64,000 nucleotides of DNA from Epiperipatus broadwayi (taxonomy: Eukaryota; Onychophora; Udeonychophora; Euonychophora; Peripatidae). A model generated the notes under the pieces. That model searched no databases. It had not been told where the DNA came from and saw only the letters and a program-made list of their open reading frames with translations. The first letter of the stretch is position 1, and each line of letters opens with the position of its first letter. Shown in pieces: positions 13,201 through 25,200 of this stretch. Position numbers and translations under genes: made by a program. The DNA is taken from positions 5,036,363-5,100,362 of the forward strand of contig JAQFVV010006246.1 in the NCBI GenBank assembly GCA_028023455.1, given 5' to 3'.

Positions 13201-16200
13201 CATTCTTTTAATTTATAGCATATTTTATGCTTTAAATAAATATTTGTAATTCCTTTAAGTAAAATTGACAATTTTAGTTTCAAAGGCTTTATTCAAAAAA
13301 TTATATTACAATTGTATTAAATTTTACATGTTTAGATGTGAAAAAAATAGGAAAGTTACAAATTTGATATGTGATTACATGTCGACTACATTGTTGTGGA
13401 TCTTCACATTGTGAAGAATCCTTAGCATGCATTATACAATATTAATTTAAGTTATAAAAAATTTGAATGTTGTTTAACATTTTTTATGCAAAGATATACA
13501 GCTTTTTCAATGATCAGTCATTGAGTAAATGCCCTAAATTGCAATGGAAATTAGTTTCAAAAAAAGAGGGAGTTCAACATTTTTCATAAATTCGTTGAAA
13601 ATAAGAAATATATCTTCAAAAAAAAGAAATGCATATAGATATGTCTGACAATAATTTTCAATTATTTTTGTGAATTACTGATGGAAGCTACATTTTTCAA
13701 TAGCAAAATAATTATTGTTTCATTTTTTAAATTAATAAAAAAAATATTTCTGCAGATAATAATTCTTTTTACTAATTTTCCTTCATTAAATGCTTCTAGT
13801 TCATTTTCAAATAAATTTTTTATTACTTTTACAAACATTTTTTATTGCGAGTGAAGATCATATTTTTAAACTTATACATATTGAGAAACTGCATTTGTTT
13901 CCAATCATTGTGAATGTAATTGGTTTTACATTTCAATTTTTTACCATTTGGTCTAAAAGAAATTGCATGTTGTTTAGAGAAAAACAGCAAGCAAAAAAAA
14001 AAGAAAAGAAAAGACATAAATTAGCATCCTGGTATGAAGTGCTATATAAATATTCAGTTAATGCAAATTTATTTTAATTGAATTTTTAAAATATATATAC
14101 TTTTAACAGATGATTGTTTAAAAATTGCTTCCTCATTTATCAATAATTTAGCAAAAAAAAACAACTGATTGATTTTAGAGTTTATTAAGTGATTAAAATG
14201 GTTTTAGTTTTAGTATGTGAATTTTTACATTCTATATTTTTTCCTAATGGGATAACTTTTTAGCGCTCAAAATTATATCTATTTTATAATAAGCTATATT
14301 TTTTTCTTTAATTATGTTAAATTCTTATAGTAATGTCAGTAAAATAAGAATTAATAAACTTATAAGGCAAAATCTTATTAACTTTTAATCTAGTTTTGCC
14401 AGAATATCACAAAAATTGAAAATGCTGTTAAGAAAAGAGATCATTAGCATCCCTAAGTCATTAATTTATAAGATTTATAATAGTTTAAAGAACATATCAA
14501 TTGAAATTCCGTTTTGCAACAGTGAGCAGTCTTACTGGAAATCATAACTAAATGAGTTTGGCATGGTATCATTCAACAACTTTTGTAATTATGCTTATGA
14601 GAAACAGATTTTATATAATAATATTGAAGTCATTGTAAGGCATTTATTGTACTTATGAAGTATGATTTAAAAATTATTTTTAAAAAATATATTGAAAACC
14701 AATGCACTTATTTGTTTGCATTTACTCCATGGTGTGAAGCTGTAATTAGAATATGAACTGATCATTTAGAATAATTTTTATAAATTATTAACTAGCTATT
14801 ATAGCATTATATTGAGATAACAATTATTCTTTAAAATAATTCTACTATAATATAATGTTAAGAGTCCTTGAGAAAAATACATTTCTACAAACATCAGTGC
14901 AGAAACAAATTCATTTCATGAGGGACTTATATAATAATTATTTTTCACAATGACTTTTATCTATAGGAACTTACTTAGCAAAAATATTATATTTATGATG
15001 AATATGTTTTTCTACAGAGATTTATGTAGTTTAATATCTATTTTATACCTTAAGATGCCCTTCTTAATGTAATGACTTGGTAACTGTCAATATTATATTT
15101 ATTTATAAGGAAAGCATAGTATTTTCATCTGCAGAGATTTATATTTTTCTAATATTTATTTACTAATACCCTCATTAACTATACAGGCAAATGCAGATGC
15201 AAATTCTTATGCATTTAAAAAGAAAGCCCACTTCTATGAGGAACAGTATACAGTAATTACATATTTATGTTCATTTAAATTTCTTCGGAGTTAAAAATTA
15301 TAGGACACTCCTTGGTCAAGTTGCAGTTTTTAATGTCTATATTAATATATCAGATTATACATAAAAGTGGTACCACCTTTATTGTTTAAGAAGGTTGTCT
15401 TGACTATAGGTTGAGAATGTGATAGCTTAAGGGTTGATCGTTATAATTATAGGACATAATCAAATATTCACAATATCCTTCTATCTTAGTATATTATAGA
15501 GAATAACTTAGCTTAAAACATGTACTAAAGGATTTGCCCATTTCATTGAAATAATTCCAAATTATATTTAAGAACTATATATGCGTATTATTACTTATAA
15601 ATACTTTTGAACTAAATTAACTATAAGAATATTTTATTTATTGTCCCTGTTTTAATTAATTCATGGATAAAATTAATGCATTATTCTCTTTTTTATGTAA
15701 TTGCAGATTCAGCTAGTTAGTATACATGGGTATTTAATAAAGAAAAAAAGTGTACTGGAATTTTTAGTAATAAAAATCCTTTTTTTTATATTAAAAAAAC
15801 ATTTAAAAATTTAATTTACTAATAATTCACATGATCACTTTCTCTATACTAGCACATACACACTACTGTATGGAGAGTTTTGCCTTTGTTTACTAATAAT
15901 TATTGGATACATATTTTATATTGTTAAGAAGTAAAAATGTAAATAAAATTTCAAAGCTTAAATGTATTTTTTTTTTCTCATTAAAATGTTTGTAGCCATT
16001 TACATTTCTTTCTTTAGAACTTATCAATAACTAAAGTCCTAAACAAGATCAAGTCTTTTCTGCGTTATGGATAAACGTTTTGGAATGATTCTAACACAAC
16101 AGTTATATAGATAAGTTTTCTGATGTTAACATTTCTTCATCAATGTGGATAAAATGATTTATATTTCTATCACGAAGGAATTTTATTTTTCAGCATGTTT

Positions 16201-19200
16201 ATAAGAAATAGAGTATTTTGGAAAAGGCATTTTAGAGATCAAAAAATAATGATATTGGAAGCAGTTTCATTTCTTGTTTACTTTATATTTTTGTGCTTTA
16301 TTCTGTCATTAAATATATTTTTTAAAAAAATTCATTTCTATCAGTTTATTTTATATTTTTAATTTTTAAATAACATTCTATTTCATTTTATATCAATAAT
16401 TTCAATTTCCTTCAATTTTTTTGTCTTTAATCCTCATGCTGTTTTTAGAATTTAATTTAAAAATAAAATATTTAATTTGGCATTAATCAAGTACATGTTT
16501 AGTTGTTGTTTACAAATAAATTAATTATCTTTATTAGTGAACGTACAACAACTTACATAAAAATATATTTGCTATTTTATTATTGTTATTAACATTTATA
16601 ATTAATTTTTCAGTGATGATTTAGTAACTTTGGTTGTTTTTTTTATGTTTTTTAATTTGTTTACACATGCATGTACATGATTACCTATATTATTTTATGC
16701 TAACACTTTCTAGAAAGTTCTTAAAAAGTAAAAATATTAAAAAATAAAAATATTAATGTCTTCTTGCTAATATGCTAATAATAATAGAATTTTTAATTAG
16801 GAGATTATTTTATATTAGGTGAAGGCTAATAATTAACTAATATAAAATCTGAATTAACTTTATTAATTTTCTATTTATATTATTTTTATTTATTTATTTT
16901 TGTATCTATAAATCAGTCTTCTCTATTGAACTATCACAATATATTGCAACAGTCAAAATCATTTCACATATATTTGTATATTGATAATCTTTATGAAAGT
17001 GAAAATTATGTATATATATATATGTAATAATATTATAATTCTATGTCTGTATTTCTTCAAATCAATATACGTAATCTTATAATTGAATATTTATAAATAC
17101 AGTAATTAGATATATGTAAAGTATAACTTTGAAAATTTTAATCCACTTGAGGAGCGCTATCGAGCCTTTCAAAGTGTTAGTTGACAAAGTCTACGAGGAT
17201 AGTCTAAAGTGCTCCTAAGTGGATAAAATTTTTTAAGTTATACTTTACATATATCTAATTATTGTATTTATAAATATTCAATTATAAGATTACTTATTGG
17301 GGGGGGGGGGTGTTTATGATTGTTAAAGTATTATCACCTTGGAGGAGTTATGTGTGATTAACCCTAAGGCACCATCAAACTAAAGCCTAGTCTGATGTAT
17401 CATAGATTGAGTCATGAATATTAACCTTAATCATTTTTTTGTATATATATTTCAATCCTCCATGATAGGTAATGGGGCTTCTGCATTTAACAATAATAAT
17501 TTTTATAAATTGATTCAATAAATCTTCTGCCATTAAAAATGCTTCATCATCATCCTTTGTTTCAAATTTCATTCCACATAGATAAGTGACTCAATCATTA
17601 TGGTTGTTTGAATTGAATTATAATTCTGCCTCAGGTAAAAGAAATTAAAGACTCTTCAGGATCAATCTTGCCCCTGGTTTATATATATCTTGTCTTTTCC
17701 TGGCTTCATCTAATATTTTTCTTATTTTTTTCATATTCAAGTTTGATTAGTCAATTAATTATTAATAGTAAATATCCTTAGGTTACTAAAATGGCAGTTT
17801 TACTAACCATACAACAAAATAAAATTAAAATAATAAACCTCAATTTACAACAGGAAAATTTTAATTGCAATGCTTTATAAAAATATTTTAATAGCAATAC
17901 AAATTTGCCAATTCATTTATTATAATTAAAGTTTATGTTTATGTGTGCAGTATAGGGATGAAATTTTTATTTTTTGTGCACCCTACTAATGTGAATTATC
18001 AAAGATTATATTTAATAAATGTAACATGTAGGCATCTATAATTGAGATAAACTAAAACATTTTAATATACCTGTAATTCTATCATCACCTACATATATAT
18101 GTTGATTGAATGAAGAAATGTTATAGCTAATTTTCTGTTTAATGATATTGTCATCAGATGCCAAACATTTTGTATTATTGATTAAATATTTATAATTATT
18201 TGGCATGCTCAATCTTTTTACAGTTATAAAGTTAATATATACATCCATAAAACATATAATTTGATGCAATATATATATATTGTAATGGTCCGGTTTTTGT
18301 ATGGGAGAAAAAGTCGCATCTTACTACTGTCGGGCCTAGGGTCTTTTTGTAGGATGCAGTGAGTGATGCGATGAAGAATTTGATCAATGATCGCATCCAT
18401 ATCTAATGGCTAGCTCAAATGATTATACATTAAATCTGAACACAATTTACATCAGTTCACCCACTTCCTACCTTTCTTTCAGGTTCCATTACACCAAAGA
18501 TTTCAAACTTAGGGAGAAGTTACAGTTGACTCTCTTCAGGGGTGAATCTACATAAATCCTCACTTTTATATAAGTGCAATGAATTAATGACTTTCCAACC
18601 AATCTTGCTAAAATATTATGTCATAAGGAAAATGAGTATGTGTGTGTATATAATTAAAATAATATGCAATCATGCTAAAATAGAACGATTTTGATAAATC
18701 AGCGATTTCTCAAAGTTTCAAAGTAGTTTAACACCTTTTATTTTAACAAAGAAAAATTAAGAACTATCCAAACAGGAATCCTAACAATGACTTGGTGAGT
18801 GCTTGGCATGCATCCCTAATATTTAATAAGATCATTGATGATTTAAACTTTTCCCCTTCTATCCTTGTTAGGTATGCATCATTAGCACTAAGTATTTATA
18901 AATTTATTACAATTTAAAAAAGAATCCTAACAAGTTTATATTTAAACCCAAACAATAGTATAATGGATGGTGTTCTTGCAGTTTGTTCCAACTGACAAAG
19001 TCCATCTTCCTTAAAAAAAAGAAACCCTTTTTATTAATAATCTACTGTTGATCGTAAAGTATGTATTCAAGAAGATTAGCCTTTCATACTGAAAAAAAAA
19101 ATAACAGTTAGTTAATTAGTATAACAAGTTAACAAACAATTCTATTTTATACATAATGAATATTCTTAATGTGGGCAAAGATAAATCTTACCTTCCATAT

Positions 19201-22200
19201 TAAGTTGGACGATCTGTCAAGCTTGTCCAAGAAGAGAAACCTAAATTTATTTATTATAAAACAAAAATATTTGTTCAACCTTTAAAAAGCTGTAATTGCC
19301 CATTTTTATTTCGTGATTTGAGAAATGGAATGATCCAAGCTAGGTATATACTTCCCCATTATTCATAGATAAAGTTTAGAATTCAGATGAGTTATTTAAA
19401 TGATTTAATAACACTTGCTTTGAGAATGTCCTATAAAATATTTCTAAACCTTGCATCAAAATCTGTGATTCATACATTGGTAGGATGAAGCGCTGTCGGT
19501 ATGCTGCTGCACTTTCATAGCATTTATTCCATCCTCTGCAAGCTGATATAATGAAACTAAGGTAGTAGTGTAATTCTATAGAATTTTGGCATTTGATGGT
19601 TGAATTAATGTTTACATCTTCTGATAAGCATTTACACAAGACCTCCACGGCAAGTTGTTTAATCAGAAAACATTGGAATAGCTTTTAAATAACTTGAATG
19701 TTCTTGCTTATAAATTATTTAAAGTTAAAAGCTTTAAAATGCTGTTCTGCAATATATATATATGTTAGCAGACACAAAGTTACTTAATATTCAAACAATG
19801 TGTTGCTATTTCCTTATAGTTTTCACAATTAATATTTATATTCTGAATGGTTATTGACTAATTAACCCTCCTTGAGTATAAATTTATGATCAGAGATAAT
19901 TTCTTGCTGACCAGGGATATGTAAATGAATAATTTCTTTGATCTAGTCAACCATCTTTTTTAGCAATTCTGATCTTCGAATCTTCCAAAAATGCACTACG
20001 TGTTTTTCTTTTATTTTTCTTCATGAGGTTTTTTATATATAGTGATTGCTAGGTTAGTTAATGTTTTCAATTAAATAATTGAATCATAAACTTTAATCTT
20101 TTGAACAATGGATTGCTTTGATATGCTTGATCTAGATCGTCTTCAGGTTCTAAAGTTCAAGTCCTGGTTAGTTTCCATGGTTATTATCAATAAGTTTGCT
20201 TTTATTTTATTTATATGTGGGATCTTTAATTGTTATGTCTAGGGAAATATTTTTTTTATTTTTAAAGTTAATGCTTTCTAATTGACATTACTAATATGCT
20301 TGTAAGTTATTTTTATTATTATGTAGGCCTCAATTATTTATATGTGAAGCTGTTTATTAGTGTATTGACTTGCAAATGAGCATGTGCATGAGTGTTTATG
20401 TGCTGACCTTTACAACACCCCTACTCTTACAGGATTGAAATTTTATGACATAGTTGGGAAATTTCAATTCTTCAAAGGATATAGATCTATTTAAGGTTGG
20501 ATATGCATAGTCCTATATGCGACTTATGGAGTGTTGTTTGAACTATTCACAATCTATTTATTCATTTTTTTGTTATTCATGAATGAGGTTGGCATGAAGG
20601 TGGTCTCTTCAGATGATGGAAGGGCTTGAACCAAACCGACAGTGTGGGAATTTTGATTTATTTTTTATTTAAAGCTAATGCTTTCTAATTGACATTACTA
20701 ATATATGTAAGTTAAATTTTGTTTTTATTATGTAGACCTCAATTATTTATATGTTAAGCTGTTTATTAATGTACTGACTTGCAAATGAGCGTGTATATGA
20801 GAATGTTTACATAATATTCTCCATACTATCCATATCAATATGTAGCATTTAAACTATTTATTTTAAAAAGACAAGATTAAACTATTATTTATCTTCATTG
20901 AAATTTATTTGTTTTAAACAATCAACATATGATTTGCTGTGTATTATTGCATCTATTTTCTTGATAAATTTTTTAACTCTGGCTTCATTGCTTATAATTT
21001 TATTTACCATCCCTATTATTCAAATGTTGATATATCAATTTAAATAATTTAGTATATTACTACTCATAATAATATTGTTTAATAAGAATTTAATCAAATA
21101 TTTATTATTAGCATGCACATTTAAATTCTATCTTATTTTTATATATTTGGAATTACATATGATATTTGTTTATTTGATTTTAATTATTTAATATTTTAAT
21201 AAACTTAAAATTATGAGTTTCATTTTAGCATGCATACCTTTGCAAGTTAACAATAATATACATAAGCAAAATATATTTATTTTGAAATTTAATTTCCACT
21301 TCTGACTCATACAATAAAATTTATTTGAAATATGCTTTTTCTATTTAAAAATAGGATATCTGATTATTGCAAATAACAACATGCACTCAGGTATATATGA
21401 TATTGATCATATTAATGTAAAAAAAAAAAGTTAAAAATGTATATTGAGATAGATTGTTTATCTCAATTTTTAATTAGAAAATAGTAATTGGCAGTCAAGT
21501 AGATTTTTTCATTAAATTTAGGTATAATAGGCACTCACACACACATCAATAAAGATATCTGTGCTTAAGATAAAATAGAGTTAATTTTAAATTTAGTTTT
21601 AAAATGATAAAAACTGATTTATTTCAGCTAAATAAATTTGTTAATTTTAATTAAATATAACTAAAAGATCAGATTAAGTAAAAAAGATTTTGATAAAATA
21701 GTTTATCTTAATAGTAAGGGAAATTCTTTAAAACTGATTTCTTTTATTATGCTTTGTTTCATATTTTGCAAATATTTAACACTTTAATAAAAAATATTTT
21801 GTAGAGATTAAGATAGGTAGTTGTTATCTGTAAACATGTCTACTTTTCTAAGGAATTTTGTAAATGTGGATGATTTAAAATAATTACTGGCTTGGTTAAT
21901 TATATTGGCAAAATATGTTTTGCAAAATTCATAACTATAAATAGACTCGGAAAATAATTTTGTCTTTGGTCTTGACTTTCTCACCATTTACTGTGATCAT
22001 CTTTTACTGTCGCCACAAATTTCAAGGAACATTTTCAACTTTTGAAGTAATCAGTGTGTGCTGTTAAGAAGCCACCAAAGAAGTTCATTCCAGACCTATA
22101 ATCATCTGGATATCTGATTCTAATTACTGAATTAAATCCAATGTCATGCCAATCATCTTTATATAAATTACATCACAGCTAAAACATGCATTTCTCAACG

Positions 22201-25200
22201 GTGAAAATTTTAATAGATACTCTATCTTGAAATGTGAAAAGCCAATTGTGACAAAATATTTTGAAAATTATCTACAGTATATCTCACTAGTAATCTATAA
22301 AAAGAACTCTTCTCTATCTTTCCAAAGTCCAAACATATGTATATATGTAAATGTAATCCAATTTTTATACAGAAACAATCTAAGTAGCCAGTTTATTTAT
22401 TTTATGAACAGTAATAATTTAATAAACTTTTAAGAAAAACTAGTTACCACAAGCCCTACTACCGTCAATTTATAATTTAATTTATGAGATTTTATGTATT
22501 TGTTGTATTTATTTTTTAATGTTAACTTAGTTGTAATATTTATTTTATAATACTTTATTTAATTTTTAGTATATTTAACATATATTTTGATGTGCCTCTG
22601 AATATTTAAAGATGTAGACACTACTTACAATTTTTATTATCTTTGACAAATTTATTTTTAAATTTGTGTATATTTTCATGCGATTATAGCTTTTCGTATG
22701 AGAGTATGTCAGTGCATATATTTATAATTTGCAGATGTCCAAGAAATTTTTTTTTTAATTTTATAAATTACAAACAAATAAACATATATTTAGCTTTTAA
22801 ATATAATTTCTTGATAATTATACCAATGTTACTTTGAAATTAGAAATTTTACTTTTACATTGTCAGAAGAATTTAGTAATTTTAAATAACTTATTATAGT
22901 TTTAATTATAAATTTATTATGTAATTATAAAATAATTTCAATGGGAAAACATGCTCATACACATGTTTACAATGAACACATCTGTCTGTTATTGATTATG
23001 CGTAACGTTAATAAATCGGAATCGGTTCATTCTGAATAAAATATTTTCTTTGTTTAGTTATTTACATGCTTCTTTATAGCTATTATTAGTATTTTGAAAA
23101 CCTAAATCTTATTTTTAATATGTATATATGCATTTTTTCTGCTCCTTTAATTTTGACTATAATTACTTTTATCATGTTTTTGTCCTAGATACATATATTT
23201 GCATGTGCTAATTTTGTTAAGTTGGGCTAGCACTCTGAAATATTTTAATAAATATATATTTATTGTAACTCTCACACCTGAATTTACAGGTGTTGCTTTA
23301 ATGTAAATATTTTTTGTTATTATGTATTACAAAATACTAAAGGTCATGTATATAGAATAAATTGTATATGTATTTTAAAAATGTTAAAAATAAGTGTAAA
23401 GATAAAATATGCTATTATTTTAAAAATAATATTATGATTTTAAATAAATGAAACATTGATATAGAAACCAGTCACATATGATTGGGGGGGATAAAAACTT
23501 TGCTAAGGGAACCAACAGAAGCTTTCTAAAATTATCTGTTTTCCACGAAACCATGGGAAGAATTGTCTTGGACTATAAAGAAGTCTAAAAAATTTTATAA
23601 GGATTTTTAAGTTATGTCATGCATTTTATGGATTAGAGAACCTTCCAGGATGCTTTATCTGACCTTTCCAATATTATAACTGAGTATAGAGCTGTAGGCA
23701 AAAATATGCCTTAAAAATTAACCTTGATTCTGCCAATCTAGTCATTACTATTGAATGCTGATGAAATATTTGACATTTACTTGCTACAAAAGAAAAACTA
23801 GTCATCAAAAGTATAAATCTGTGATTCTACCTATTTTCAATGCTCAGAAGAAAATTGCAATGGAAACTCTCCTAGGAAAAATGCCATGGAATGAAACAAA
23901 GGAAATTGAAATATTATATTACCAGCAAACATTAAAATTTAATAATTAAAGGCCATGTTCCATCATTTATAAAATATATATTTTAAAAAAAATATATATA
24001 ACATATATGTCAGCTCACAAAGACATTGAAGTAAATCAACTCAAAGAGATTGTTTTTTACAAAAAAAAATTTTCTCTTATGCTTGATTGTCATATAATTT
24101 TCTTAATTGTAAATATGTAAATACATTTTTTTATTATTATTTTTATTATTATTATCATCATCATCATTTTTTAATTAAAAATACTGTTGTTGTTAATAGT
24201 CTTATTGTTGTCATTTTTCATTAGAACCAAGCAGATTATTTATTTTGTTAATGTAATAAGTTATTAGGTGAAGGGGGGCAACGATCCGGAAATATAATTG
24301 AATGAGTATGGAAACTTGTTTTTATGCATGTTCAATTTGATCATTGCTTATGACTAGTATTGACTTGTCAATTAAAATTAAATTTTATGCAGTCATTCCA
24401 CCATGTATGTGGTTGCCCATTAGTTATCTTTAAATTCCCTTAGACAAAAATTAATTTGCTGAATATTGTATTTTTTTCCATTTTATGGTTAACTGGATTC
24501 ATTACCAATTGTTAAAAAGAGTGGTTTCTGGTACAATATATATGAACATATGTTTTGGATCCATTTATATATAAATTTGCCTATTGATAGTATTAGCATT
24601 ATATTGACATTTACCAAGATGTTCCAGAGTCACCTGAAAAAATCATGCTTGTCTGCAACATTCTTGAATAACTTGTACTATTTGAATTATGGTTAGTATG
24701 ATACAGTCAAAACAACAGTATAATTTTAAAATTACCAATAAAGAACTATATGCACAGATGAATTTGTAATATATGTTCATATCTTTTATTAGACTGGAGC
24801 ATCATCATTATCAACCATTATCAATCCACTTCAGGATGAAAGTCTCTCCAAGTTCAATCCATCTTCTTCAATCTTTAGCTTCTCTTCCCTGCACACTTTC
24901 TTATTTCATCCATCCATCTCACGTTGTCTTTTTCTGGGTCTTTTACAATCTCTTGGAATCCAGTTTAAGATTTCAATTGTCCATCTATTATCATCTCTTC
25001 TAGCAATATGTCCAGCAAACTCCACACAGTCTTTTAATTTTTTCAATGAGGTCTGTAACATCTGTTTCTTCTCTTACCCATATATTGTGTTTTTGATCTC
25101 TTCTTGTTACTCCTAACATGCATCTTTCCATACTTCTTTGAGTGGTCTGAAGTCTCTGTATTGCTCTTCTATTAAGTGACCAAGTCTCAAATCCATTAAC

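Noticed and set aside
13790-14077. 95-codon + frame and a 62-codon minus frame
   Set aside because: Composition is dominated by F, L, K, I and N from AT-rich sequence; no motif or splice context.
15184-15260. Possible extra TRMT1 exon reading [20 protein letters not shown]
   Set aside because: It has an ACAG acceptor and stays in phase, but inclusion would break the CCCH finger, the donor (GTAATT after ATACA) is weak and I recognise no homology.
18280-18493. Solo LTR (TGTAATGG ... CCATTACA)
   Set aside because: Inverted 8-mers fit an LTR, but there is no 4-6 bp target-site duplication, no PBS and no second copy in the window; kept only as a low-confidence repeat.
20610-20640. B-box-like GGTTCAAGCCC on the minus strand
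   Set aside because: No A box at a pol III-compatible distance upstream.
21950-22160. Exon or retrocopy of a housekeeping gene
   Set aside because: Less AT-rich, but every frame has stops and no peptide run was recognisable.
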